Assembly: GCA_020634815.1 (NCBI GenBank)
Contig: JACKBA010000045.1
Location: forward strand, 1-50,269
Origin: Caldilineaceae bacterium
GTDB lineage: Bacteria > Chloroflexota > Anaerolineae > Caldilineales > Caldilineaceae
Direction: 5' to 3'
DNA length: 50,269 nucleotides
Below are positions 26,701-36,200 of this stretch, piece by piece; position 1 is the first letter of the stretch, and every line of letters begins with the position of its first letter. A program made the position numbers and the translations under genes. The notes beneath the pieces are model-generated. The model was not told the origin of the DNA and ran no database searches. It saw only the letters and a program-made list of their open reading frames with translations.

Positions 26701-27194
26701 CCCACAATGCCTACCAATGGATTCAGATAGTCGATCAGGGTTTGCTGCGCGCCCCGGCCTCCATAGATGAGATAGCACTTGGCATGGAGAAAGGTGCGGC
26801 GGCCGTTTTCGCCTGGCGCGTGACCAAGATACAGGCGGACCTCGACATCCTCGCGCCGGAGAAAGCGGATCAAATCTTCCACAAGCCGCTGGGTCTTCTC
26901 GGTCAGTGGTTCTGCATTGAGTTCGCTGCGCAAATAGGCGCGTGAGTCGGGCTGTAGCCCCACCGCAGAGGCATCTTGCGGATTGTCGCCGAGCAGCAGG
27001 CGAAAGTGGCGCACACCCGGCAGCGTCTCTTGGACCATCTCGAAGCCGCGCACGCTGAAATAGGCAGTGGCGATATCTACCTGCGGGTGGTGCTGACCGG
27101 TCAACAGCTCGTTGAGCACGTCGGCCAGATTCGTTTCTATATTGTCGATGACGTAGGGGATGCGATCGAGAATCCCGCCGGCATTATCCGTCAT
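23763..27194 (-). CDS. SNF2-family helicase with N-terminal PLD nuclease domain
   Basis: A 1143-residue protein combining DNA cleavage and translocation modules. The N-terminal ~230 residues form a phospholipase-D-like domain with one HKD-type motif, HAKCYLIYG (about 137-145), and the partner segment GSSNFTGPGL (about 164-173). An SNF2/RapA-type motor follows: Walker A VADSVGLGKTW (about 320-330), DEAH box ILVDEAHNFRN (about 396-406), motif III LLTATPINNN, and a helicase C domain with ATDVMSEGQNLQ and QRAGRIDRLGSS. The ~270-residue C-terminus has no recognised domain. It starts 60 nt after the end of the split methyltransferase and is undamaged. Its likely job is translocation on, and cutting of, unmodified DNA (inference from domains and neighbours). 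Confidence 0.9.
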   Translation of the reverse strand: MTDNAGGILDRIPYVIDNIETNLADVLNELLTGQHHPQVDIATAYFSVRGFEMVQETLPGVRHFRLLLGDNPQDASAVGLQPDSRAYLRSELNAEPLTEKTQRLVEDLIRFLRREDVEVRLYLGHAPGENGRRTFLHAKCYLIYGGRGAQQTLIDYLNPLVGIVGSSNFTGPGLRHNNELNLVHKTLLEQDEVDDQVARSEVAHHKQRQLNARISLENQLLLKSEVGARAILDLARWFDARWREAGEFKEELIELLEDSKFGGREYTPYEIYMKALYEYFRDDLDGDVGQTVTRSAVELSEFQEDAVKKARRILARYDGVIVADSVGLGKTWIGKKLLEDYAYHMRQKALVICPASLRTMWQRELASATIAATVISQESLGQDNFDLRAFADVDVILVDEAHNFRNRHVKRYQTLETLLAANGRRGRDGGRKKLILLTATPINNNIFDLYNQINLFAGNDRTYFAAAGIGDLYKYFLAARRDSIDQGSIRIYNLLEEVVIRRTRQFIRRAYPDATINGKRISWPARQLRTIEYDLQATYEGFYTDIVRRIDQLNLAHYNLESYKASNVVRDDFEVGRQQALVGIFKSRFLKRLESSIDAFRISIRRALEFIKTFDEYIQDDIVLDAASFAIAMRLLDQETADDDNGTPTSRAGEIDASEAAREIIASLPRLKSSEYNRRAIHHDLVRDIDNLTAIWYSIDKLGLKEDDKLQALKDLLAGDLSGHKVIVFSYYKDTGRYLYRALTGPENEGWRAAMGNPTIRRIDSDVAPADRVRLVERFAPVASGRPEIAGTEDEIDILIATDVMSEGQNLQDCGYLINYDLHWNPTRMVQRAGRIDRLGSSYDVLTIFNMFPEKELEQLLGLVESLTKKIDVINQTGFLDASVLGEVVTPRDFNTLRRIADEDNSVVEEQESFLELASSEALLAELQRVLASEAQQWLTTLNDGIHSGLRRQQASGIFFYYTAPHPDSGRLHFWRYYDAFRREIVDNRYQIMQLIACGPETPRYPPPYEDLDVFDLQEKVIDGILKDFTHQQAATIVNKPVAEEQNIASGILLEQSHNPVTDRNEIKELRRFLKQPMVGASIQKLRTGLKEYSARSDIAALLDTIRALHADQEFVAESPERPQRIIITRPDLHLVCYEYISA

Positions 27195-27254
27195 TCGTTC
27201 AATTCTCCAGGGTCGGTGCAGTATATGGGATTATATCAGGTCGCCGACACCCCA

Positions 27255-28608
27255 TCACAACCGCTCCAGGATCGCCAGCGCCCATGCCCGCGCCTGCAAC
27301 GCATCGTCACGCGTCAGCACGGTGTCGTGGGCGGCACGATTGCGTAGTTCGATGTTCGCCTTGTCGGCAAGTAGCCCGGCTACACCTTCATCACCGAAGA
27401 TCGTGGCGTCCGCCTGCACATAAACCCGATCTGCATAAGCGCGCAGAGCTGTCTCTTTGCTGCTCTGGACGATGATGCTCATGCTACCCAAGGTCAGGTG
27501 GCGTTTGTCGTCCATGAACTCTTGGAGAAACTTGTTCTTGCAATCGCCCGCCGTCGCCCCGCTCTCCGTGCGGAAGCGCTCGAACAGGCGCTTGCCCAGC
27601 ATCTGCTCCACCGCTTTGGCGTAGGCGACCACCGTGGCCGAGAAATCGAGCTGGGCAGGACGCGTGCGCAGGTCGTATTCGGCGCCAACGAGAAAGGTCC
27701 GGGCTTCGTCGGTCAACCATTCCACGCCGGAGAGTGCCTCGGCCAGGGCCGCCTCATCCACCGCCAGGTTGACCCGTTCCTGCAAGCGTTGGCGGGCGAC
27801 CAGCGTCTTTTCCGCCAGCGCGTCGGCACGGGCGTCGTCGTCGGTCAGTTCCTTGTCGCCCAGCACCTGCTGCTTGGCATCGGCCAGCGCCTGCTCGTAT
27901 TGCGGGCACTCGATGATCTCGATCTCCGCATCGGTCAGCCCGTAAAGCTGGTAGACGATCTTGTCGATGAGCGTGTCGGTGCTGGCAAGCTGTAGCTTGA
28001 TGGGCAAGAGCACGGCCAACGACGCCTCGTATTCACGCTCGATTTCGCCCTTGACCTCTTCGAGAGAAGCATGGAATCGCCGGCGATTCTGGTGCAGCCG
28101 GTAGTAGAAGTCGGCCCACGGGCGCGCCGGCTCCCCCTTCTGATAGTCGCCCAGGTAGCTTTGCAGGATGGTCTTGCCCGTGAGGCTGTCGATGCCGGTG
28201 GCGCCGTTCTTGGGGATGATGGCAAGCCGGCCTTCCAGCCAGCCGAGGAAGCGCTGGACCTCCGCCTGCTTGCGCTTGTTGAGGTCGATCATCTGTTCGG
28301 CCAGGAAGGCGAGCAGGTCGTGCACAACGTCGCTTTCGCCCAGGGAGAGGTGATGTCGGCTGAATTCGATAACGCAGGTGTGGCCTTCGCTGAGGCAACG
28401 CTGGTAGAGTTTGTGGGCTTCAAGTTCCAGGAGTCGTCTACGGTCATGTTCGATGTCTGCCTTGGGCCATGGAAGGTAAATGATATCGAGTTCATAGGCA
28501 TTGATATGATTCGTTGTGCTCGCGGCAGAAAACCTGAACTCAAACAATGTCGAATTCAGCAAAGCCAGTAGCGAAAGGGGGTTGTCCGTTTCTCCAAATG
28601 GAATGTAA
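27255..28608 (-). pseudogene. C-terminal block of split adenine methyltransferase
   Basis: The last ~450 codons of the methyltransferase interrupted by IS-A. Read from the IS-A border the frame gives YIPFGETDNPLSLLALLNST, then LFEFRF..STTNHINAYELDIIYLPWP, the typical end of the target-recognition region of gamma-class/type IIG enzymes, then a coiled helical spacer and the hallmark IVYQLYGLTDAEIEIIE. The final ~200 residues (after TLVARQRLQERV) are an extra domain with a C-terminal IELRNRAAHD, a motif recalling HEPN/Cthe-type helical domains. On its own it would look like a 435-residue orphan starting at 28562, but the TSD and frame show it belongs with 31161-31981 and 33222-36352. The helicase gene follows after 60 nt. 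Confidence 0.88.
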
Positions 28609-28701
28609 CTCTAGTTTCCGGTAAAAGTTGAGCGACGTACGGGACAAAATGACAAACGGCGATTAACATTCCACAATAAGGTTGAAGCCAAGGAGTGGAA
28701 G

Positions 28702-29700
28702 ATGCTAACCGCCGTAGAACACACTGTACATGCAATCAGCGCCGTCGTCCAAACGGTGCCAGTAGGAACCAACGTTGCCCTGGTGCGGATTCTGTGGATC
28801 ATGATGAGTGGTGCGTTCTTGCAGAGTCGCGGTGCCTTCTTCACGGCCCTTGCCACCATGTTTGCGCCGGCGGAAGTTCGCCGCAGTTGGGCAGCGCTGC
28901 GCAATGGATCCTGGGAGTGCAACGAACTGCTTGAGAATTGGCACGTCTTCGTGGCGAGCGAGAACAATGGCGTGTACGTCGCCACGAAGGATACGGGCGG
29001 TCAGTGTGGATATGACAGGATTCTGGCGCCCTCGTCTCAAGGTTGGCTGGGAAAGCACTATCACAGCCTGGCGCAACGCTCCCTGCCAGCAGTCGTGTTT
29101 GGCGTCGTGGTGCTTTCAGGGCAGGTGAGGGACAAACGGACGCCGTTGTTGCAACGCATCGTGCGTTGCAAGCCGGAAAGTTGACAAAGCGAGCTTTCGA
29201 ATGCAGTTGCTGCAGAAACGAAAAAGCTACGCTACCCAATCAAGTCACAGTCTACGATGCCGAATTCGGGTGGCTGACTTACAACGTGCTGCGATAGACC
29301 GCTATGTTGTCGACTTGCCACCAACTGCACGGCACAGCGCAATCAGTTGCCACGCTACAAAGGCAGGGCTGTCATCCCAAATACGGCGAACTTGTGCGCC
29401 CACTGCCACCGCAAACACAAAGACAAGACCATCGCCGCCTCGATCCCCCATCAAGAGGTCACTTTGTCCATGAAGGTCGTCGAATCGACGTGCAGTCCTG
29501 GCATGATCTGGTACTCCCGACCTCTCAAGTCGGCCCAGATGCGCCGACCTTTGACATCTACGTCTTTCAGATCCGCTTTACAAGCAGCCGTTGGTCTTGG
29601 GCACCGATCTGGCGAAGATCAAGGCGGAACCGTCTACCATATCTACCGTGACCGCTGGCCGGTGGAACAGCCCCGCTGGCCGCCAAGCAGATGATCGTGC
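28702..29700 (+). pseudogene. decayed transposase of IS-A (N-terminal and central parts)
   Basis: From ATG 28702 about 160 codons read MLTAVEHTVHAISAVVQTVP.., then VRILWIMMSGAFLQSRGAFF.., EVRRSWAALRNGSWECNELL and GWLGKHYHSLAQRSLPAVVF, ending at a stop at 29182-29184. Matching remnants continue in other frames: RYVVDLPPTARHS (about 29300), RYKGRAVIPN (about 29350), GELVRPLPPQTQRQDHRR (about 29385), and YHIYRDRWPVEQPRWPPSR (about 29637-29694). I recall this pattern from uncharacterised transposases of Chloroflexota and Cyanobacteria but cannot name the family. At least three frameshifts are needed to read it through, so it is inactive. Confidence 0.75.
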
Positions 29701-29989
29701 AGCGGCTGAATAAGTCCCATGATGTCGACCTCCGTCATGCTGGGGCGCTGTCGCTCACGCCAGTATCGTTTACGAGACTGCCTGATTGTTCAGCCGATGA
29801 CAGGCGATGGTGGATCTCGCAATCCGAACCATGACTGACCGGAACCTGACGACCCAGGTGAACGCTGAAAAAATCCTCAGCCTGAGTCAGTTGAGCGTCG
29901 GCGCTGGTGGAATGGGCGCGGCGCCGAACCTGCGTGTCAGGCTGCGCTGTGAGCTGTGCGCCAGCTTATTACCGACCGCCTGAGTGGCA

Positions 29990-30571
29990 CCATCATTGAG
30001 GATACGGACTATCCTCTACGTTCGCGCGGTTCGAGAACACCTGGCAGTACGATGGTCTGACCATCAGCCGGAAAACTGTCCAGCGCCACATGCAGGAGAT
30101 GGGGATCGCATGCCTGGCAACTGGGCGGCGCAAGGGCATGTTTATCCGTACCTGCGGGGCGTCACCAGCGCCCCAATCAGGTCTGGGATCGATACCCGCC
30201 ACAGAAACGTGGCTACCCGTCCTGATTAGCGCTATGATCAGTTGGCGCGGACCAGTTGGGATTTCGTGTTGGTGGCCGTCGATGCAGCATTGGCGCAAGC
30301 CAGGCCAACGATCTGGAACAGCGACCAAGGCAGCCATTTCACCAGCCCGCAGTACATCGAACGGCTACTGGCCGCCGAGGTGCGCATCAGCATGGATGGC
30401 AAGGGGCGGGCGTTGGACAACATCTTTACCGAGCGTCTCTGGCGGACGCTCAAATATGAGGAAGTCTACTTGCATGACTACGTTACACCTAAAGATGCCC
30501 CGGCCTCGCCGCTACTTGACTTCAACATCGAACCGCATCAGGCCTGCTTGCACGCCGGCTATGGGTCTTGA
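29990..30571 (+). pseudogene. IS3-family OrfB (integrase) remnant
   Basis: Fragments of an IS3-type DDE transposase: SRKTVQRHMQEMGIA (about 30072-30113, the HTH_21 linker), then in another frame WDFVLVAVDAAL.., TIWNSDQGSHFTSPQYIERLL (with the second catalytic Asp) and ALDNIFTERLWRTLKYEEVYLHDYV (with the catalytic Glu). The start, the first Asp region and the end of the gene are missing or shifted. It interrupts the IS-A transposase, so it arrived in IS-A before or after IS-A entered the methyltransferase gene. Confidence 0.8.
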
Positions 30572-31160
30572 CCGGTAATGACCAGCGCAGCCCTGCGTAC
30601 GTTCTCAACAGGTCGTTTGGTGGAAATTGGTTATCGCCGGCAAAGGTGAGGAGCGACCCCAGGTTGGCGTCGAGACGCATCACCTCTCCCCAACCACTTC
30701 GCCATCCGTGCGGCGCTCGGGTCGCTCTCCAGCGTTGCCCTATCCTCCGCACAGACGGCGGTCAGTCTATCAGATTCATCGTATTCGCGTCAGTTTCCGG
30801 GCTTCATAACGGGCTCAACTACACCGTCTCGTATCGATTGTCATCTCACCCAGGAAGGGAGGATTGGACTTTATTTTTGACCCATTTTGTGTCTTGACAA
30901 ATGGGTCCACCAACTCGCCATCCGATGAGCTACAGTCTCGTGCCGCCATCCTAACTCCCTTCCGGCTTCTGGGACCGTACGCCTGCAGCGACGCCTGGGC
31001 GATTGCGTCGCCTACTTGCACGTGCCGATTTTTCAACTTTGCCTGTCACCGACCCGCAACTTCGCAAAAAGAACTCCCCCACGGCACACTTACCCAAGGG
31101 GATCGACGCTCATCGCCGTCTCAAACCGTCTACTCCACCCCCAATTACCGGAAACTAGAG

Positions 31161-31981
31161 ATGTAACCAATAGTGTCAAAAAGGAATTCATCAGGCGGCA
31201 CAACGGTCATTATGAGTCGCCGCCAATTGTCTATTGCAGCACCTTTCTGGAATGCAATCCTAGGTTGAATGTGATGTTGCCCACGATCGCTCACGCCTCG
31301 TTCTGTCAGCCATCGCCCCTTCTTCAGGTAACGCGCTATTCCCTGTTTTGGCTCGTCCAAGAGTTCGTATCGCTGGATGTTGCCACCCCGCAAGATCATT
31401 GGTCCGTCTTCAGGATCATCTGAAATGTTTCGGGCATTAGCCCGATTGTCACACATTTCGCCTGCGTATATCTTACAGTGCTCTGCAACACAAGAACCTA
31501 GACGAGGATGCATTTTGGATTCGAGTAGATGCCACTCGGCATCTCCAACTAGAGGGACTGCGTGCTGATTTGGCGTGAACGAAAACAGTACATCTTGTTC
31601 TGCGATATAGAATGGTGAATTTGCCTCGATATCTCGGCCGGGATGCGTCCTGACGAACGTCTTGAGAAGCTTACTATGGACTTTGTGCAATAGGACGATA
31701 CAAGTTGACTGTTTAGCTTCAACGAACACTCGATTGCTCGGATCATCTTTTTGCGGAAAGGCTTCCACACGTTCAAGATGTACTGTCTCAAATATTCGTT
31801 TTCTGCAACCATATGAAAAACTATCGCTCAAGATCGTGAGTGGGATGATGAATCCAGACCGTCCTGTCGTGCGTAGCAACACGATTGAACTAAGCAGGAA
31901 TAATCGATATAGGTTAATGCGCCCAGACTTTGTTCCTGAATAAATGTCATAGTCGCTGAAAAACTGTACCTCTGCATCGCT
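31161..31981 (-). pseudogene. middle block of split adenine methyltransferase (target recognition)
   Basis: About 270 codons between the two insertions. From the IS-B border the frame reads SDAEVQFFSDYDIYSG.., SGRINLYRLFLLSSIVLLRTTGRSGFIIP, the conserved post-NPPY region of gamma-class N6-adenine methyltransferases (INLYxxF..GFIIP). The target-recognition region follows (IYAGEMCDNRANA.., DDPEDGPMILRGGNIQRYEL, GQHHIQPRIAFQKGAAIDNW, TVVPPDEFLFDTIGYI). No stop or frameshift occurs between the two target duplications. As an isolated frame it appears as a 245-residue orphan from 31882, with an artificial end (SSFR) encoded by IS-A. Confidence 0.9.
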
Positions 31982-33221
31982 GGTACCACCGCACTTAATC
32001 GTGACGTCATGAGCACCACCTGGCGACGAGCGCTTTTGTCTGTTTTGACTGTGGACCTCGGCGTGGCGGTGGCGTCCAGGGTGGTGGCGGCACCTTGAAC
32101 GTGAGCAGTTCGGCCGGTGTCCAACAATGGTCAGTTAGCTTGGCCGCCATCGCTGGGGTCCGTTGCACCCAGCGATAGCGTCGTTCCGTAATCCAGAGGC
32201 GCAGACGCAGGCTTTCATGTTCATCACAGAAGTTGTAGAAACAACCCACCACATACATGCCTGCAGTCAAGGTCGCCTGCTGCTGGGCCAGAGAACGCGT
32301 GCGTCGTGCCAGACAGGCCAGCCGCTGGCGGAAGGTGGCATTGAGCCGCTCGATGTAAGCGGTGTTGATGACGCCACCGCCCTGCGAACAGGTGAGCAAC
32401 TGCGTCACCGCCGGTGCACTACCTTGCACAATGCGCCGCACGATGTCCAGTCCCGCCGCCGTGCAGTGTTTGACCACCTGCACGATGGCGATGTCCGACC
32501 ATGCCACCAACTGGAGGCGACCCGGCTGCCCATGCCGCGGCAATGGCAGACGAAGGCAGCCCGAAGGCGCTGACATAGCTCACCAAGCCATCAACCGCCA
32601 GCAGGAGTGGGCGGCACAGTGCCATGCCACGCACCTTAGCGGCCAACTGGCAATCAGATCCAGGTCACGCCGCGGGCTGATGACACCGCCAGCCACAGCC
32701 GTGTGGGCACCATCAGTGCCATGGCCATCAGGCACTCCCACCTTGCACCTTGGCCTTGATTTCATCGGCTTGCACCTGCTGCAAGTCCAACTGCTGCGTC
32801 TCACCATGTGTTCATGCACCCGCCACAGTGCTCACCCGACCGTCGCCACCACTCCTTCACCGTCCGCTCATCATAGCCAAACGCCTGCACGATCGCTTGC
32901 GGCGGACACCCATAGGCCAGCAGCGGATGACCAGCATCACCTGCACGCTGTCTGTCCGCAGCCGATAGAACAACGTGTCCTTCGTGGCGCTGAACGTCTG
33001 CTGGCAGACTGCGCACCGATAACGCTTTTCCTTACGGCTATGCACGCTGATATTATCTTGGCCTTGCTTTCCCCTTGCCGCACAGGCCAAATTGGGACAG
33101 AATACACTTTGTGGGTTCATGGTGATGCCTCCTTTGGCTTGGTAACCAGGAGTATACATCACCACGAACCCACATTATCTTTGTCGACTATGCCTCTTCC
33201 ACGCTTAACTGTGGTGGTACC
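31982..33221 (-). mobile_element. IS-B, 1240-bp IS1-like insertion sequence
   Basis: Inverted repeats of 22 bp with four mismatches: 31982-32003 begins GGTACCACCGCACTTAATCG and the complement of 33200-33221 begins GGTACCACCACAGTTAAGCG. GCATCGCT is duplicated immediately outside (31974-31981 and 33222-33229). Its single transposase gene lies on the minus strand and is broken by frameshifts. Removal with one duplication copy restores the host frame (AFYSGNSDA joined to EVQFFSDYD). Size, zinc-ribbon start and the TAYIERLNATFR motif place it near the IS1 family as commonly annotated, but the exact group is uncertain. Confidence 0.93.
32007..33120 (-). pseudogene. IS1-like transposase, frameshifted
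   Basis: The intact start is visible: AAAGGAGGCATCACC before ATG 33118-33120, then MNPQSVFCPNLACAARGKQG and RCAVCQQTFSATKDTLFYR, a CPxC..CxxC zinc ribbon like InsA. The frame then shifts to LLAYGCPPQAIVQAFGYDERTVKEWW (HTH), shifts again at VHEHMV..QQLDLQQVQADEI, and again in the DDE region, ending in a good frame with GGGVINTAYIERLNATFRQRLACL, TLTAGMYVVGCFYNFC and WVQRTPAMAAKLTDHCWTP. At least three disruptions make it non-functional, although the terminal repeats and target duplication are intact. Confidence 0.85.
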
Positions 33222-36200
33222 GCATCGCTGTTTCCTGAATAAAACGCCGAAACTTCATCATATGGCGGATTTCCCACCACCGCATCAAACCCGCCATCTT
33301 CGCGCAACTGCACATCCTGCCCGCCTGGCGTGCTCGGTGCAAAGAAGACTTCGGGGAACTCCAGTTCCCAGTGAAAGAAACGCTTCTCCATTGCTGACCG
33401 CAGTGCGGTTGCTGCGACCTTCTGCACGTCCATGTAGTCATTGGCGGGCAACGGCGTCGCCGGCTTCTCCAGCCAGCCCTGCACGTCGTCACGTTGCAGA
33501 AACTCCAGTACAGGGTCAAAGCCGCTCCTACTCGGCGCGTTGCCAAACCAGCGCGAGGTGTACACATCAAGCACGCGCTTGAAAGGCGCCAGGTAATCCG
33601 CCGCGCTGCGATAGGCCGTGCGGCTGGAGGCGACCTGCTCCACCGTGTTGTCGCTCAAATAGCTCACCTGGCGCATCAACTCCGTGGCGAGCATGACGCC
33701 GGCAAACTTGTTGGAGGCAAAGAGGGTGCTCTGCTTCTTCTCCGCAAGCGCTGTCTGCACGTCGGCGATGCGGCTGCCGATCAGGCTGTTGCCCTGTTTG
33801 AGGTGGTGGTCGAGAAAGCTGAGCGGCGCGCCCAGCGTAAAGGCGTCGAGCCACAGACTCACCTTGGCCAACTCCACGGCCATGGCGTTGAGGTCCACGC
33901 CGTAGATGCAGCGCTTGAGCACCGCCCGCTTGAGCAGCGGCACGCGCCCAAGCCGTTCTTCGGGAATCGTCACCTGCTGGCGTTCCATGTCCTCCAAGAT
34001 GTCGCGGCGAATGCGTTCCAGCACGGCCCACACAGGGTTCTGTGTCCAGCCGTTCAACCAGTTGATCAACCGGTCAGAGATGTAGTCCACCGCCTCGACC
34101 AGAAAATGGCCGCTGCCCATGGCCGGGTCGAGCACCTTGACGTCGAGACAGGCATCGGCAAGCTGCTGCATGTCAGCGTTGTTCCAGAACTTCTCAGGGT
34201 CTTCTTTCTTGGCTTCTGCCACTGCTTTGGCCTTGACATAGCGCTGCTCTGCGTCGCGCAGTTGCGGTGCCAGCGTCTCGAACTTGCGCTCCAGCACCGG
34301 CCCCACCGTATGCGCGACGATGTATTTCACAATGTAGTCGGGTGTGTAGTAGCTGCCCGAGGCCTTGCGCTCGCGCTTGTCGTTCTCCAGGTAGACATCG
34401 CCCTTGCTCAGCGTCGCCTGCACGCGCTTGCTCTTGGCATTGGCGAAGGGGATGTAGACTTCCTTGCCGCCCTCCTTGACAACGGCCAGCTTCTCCCTGG
34501 CAATGTGCAGCTTGAACTCCAGCAGTCCTTCGTAGACATTGCCCAGTTGGCGCACGCCCAGCGACTTGAAGTCCACAAAGACCAGCGCATGTGTCTTGTC
34601 GTCCACATCGCGGCAGAGCCGGTCCAGGCCCAAGGCCAGGTAGCGGTCGGGAATCGCATAGCGGGCAAGCAACTGCCCGGCAGGCGTTTCCGCCGAGAAG
34701 AGGCCGCCGTTGTAGGCCGGCAGGTTCAGCGCCGGGTTGCCGGCGTCGATGGCGCCAAAGAGATCTTGCAACTGAACATAGAAATCCGTGCTGCTGGGTG
34801 AATAGGCCTTCTCCAGCTTCTTGGGCGCCGTCTCCTCGATCTCGCCGCCCTTCTCGGCGATGGCGGCCTTCAGCCGGCTCAGGCTCACGGCGCCGTAGCC
34901 GTGCGCCTCGTTCAACGGCAGCAGCTCCAGGCTCTCGGCATAGGCCACAAACATCAGCCGGTACAGGAAGGTCAGCGTCGCCTGAAAGACCTGTTCCAAA
35001 TCGATCTCGCCATCCCGCCAACCAACCCGCCCAATCTCCAAATCTCCAATCTCTGATCGCCCCTGTTCCGCCCGCATCTGTACAATCAACCCCTCGGCAA
35101 AGTGCGGGAAGATCTCTTCGAAGACGCGGTTCTTCAAGCGCTTGCCTAGTTCTGTGGCGTACGCCTGCGAGCCGCTGCGCACGTCGTCGAGAAAGCCGGA
35201 AAACGCCGCCTGACGGAAGAAGAGCCACCAGTACTTGAGCGCGGTCACCTGGTCGGCCGCCGCAAACGCCTCTTCCAGATCGACTTCATAATAGTTGGTG
35301 GCGCGATTGTCGGCCGCCGCGGCATAGAGCCGCCACAGCTTGCCGTTGGTCGCAATCACCCACGGCACACGACCGCTTTCCAATGTGGAGACGACGAGCG
35401 CACCGGGAATCTCGTTGCCCGTCTCATGGTCGCGCGCCGGATCGATGTCGTCCAGGTTGCGATTCCACACATAGCTCAGCACCGCGGCCAGCGGCTTGTC
35501 CTGGTCGCCGGGTGCATAGAGATAGTAGTCCGGTTCCGTGCCGTCCGAACTGCCCTCCTTGTTCACCACGAACTCGAAGTCCAGCAGTTTGAAGATGGGC
35601 TCATAGAAGGCCGTGCGGATAGTCTTGTCGACTACGCCGGAGAACTCCTTGCGCGCACCGACCATCAACTTGTGCAATTCGCGGCCGATGGGCTTCACGT
35701 CCAGCTTCCATAGCGGCATGTCCACGATGCGGCTTTTGAGATAGTAATCGGAGAAGAGCGCACGGTTGTTGAAGTGTTCCTCCGTCCATTCGGCCAGCGT
35801 AAAGGCCGAGCGCAGTTTTTCCCACTGCAACAGGCTGTCGCCCTCGGTGAAGGTGAATCGGCTCAAGACGCGCTGGGCGACTGGGGTGGGCCGGCGCCGG
35901 GCCACCGTCACCTGCCGCGGGCGGATCACTTGCCGCATGGCCTGCCCGATCCGCTGCGATTTCTCCTGGGAGCGGTCAAGCAGCACAAAGTCAATCGTCT
36001 CGTAGTCAGACGTAAAGACTAGCAGGGCCAGGTCAGGCAGGGTGCGAAAGCGCCGGGCAATTTTCTGGAGCAGCGCCTGCGTGACCGATTTTACTTCCAG
36101 CAAGTAGACGACGATTGCACCGTCGTCCGGATCCTTTGCGATGAGCCGGATTTCATTGATCTCCAGCTTGATATCGCTGCTATCCAGCCCCAACGTACTA

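Larger units (their letters stand above)
28609..31160 (+). mobile_element. IS-A, 2552-bp decayed insertion sequence with nested IS3 relic
   Basis: The ends are perfect 16-bp inverted repeats, CTCTAGTTTCCGGTAA (28609-28624) and its complement (31145-31160). ATGTAA is duplicated on both sides (28603-28608 and 31161-31166). Removing the element with one copy of ATGTAA joins ...DTIGYI to PFGETDN in frame in the host methyltransferase. The inside holds a broken transposase of unassigned family on the plus strand, starting near 28702 and apparently ending at the right terminus, and in its middle remains of an IS3-type transposase (about 29990-30571). Stretches 29700-29990 and 30575-31140 contain no convincing gene, only frame-shifted remnants. 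Confidence 0.9.

Noticed and set aside
27255..28562. The 435-codon frame as an independent hypothetical gene
   Set aside because: The frame continues upstream to the IS-A border and joins the methyltransferase in frame after removal of the element; ATG 28562 is an internal Met of the LLALLNST region context and has no ribosome site.
28705..31140. Numerous 60-160-codon frames in the 28.6-31.1 kb interval as genes
   Set aside because: They are overlapping pieces of decayed transposases or unrelated antisense frames within IS-A.
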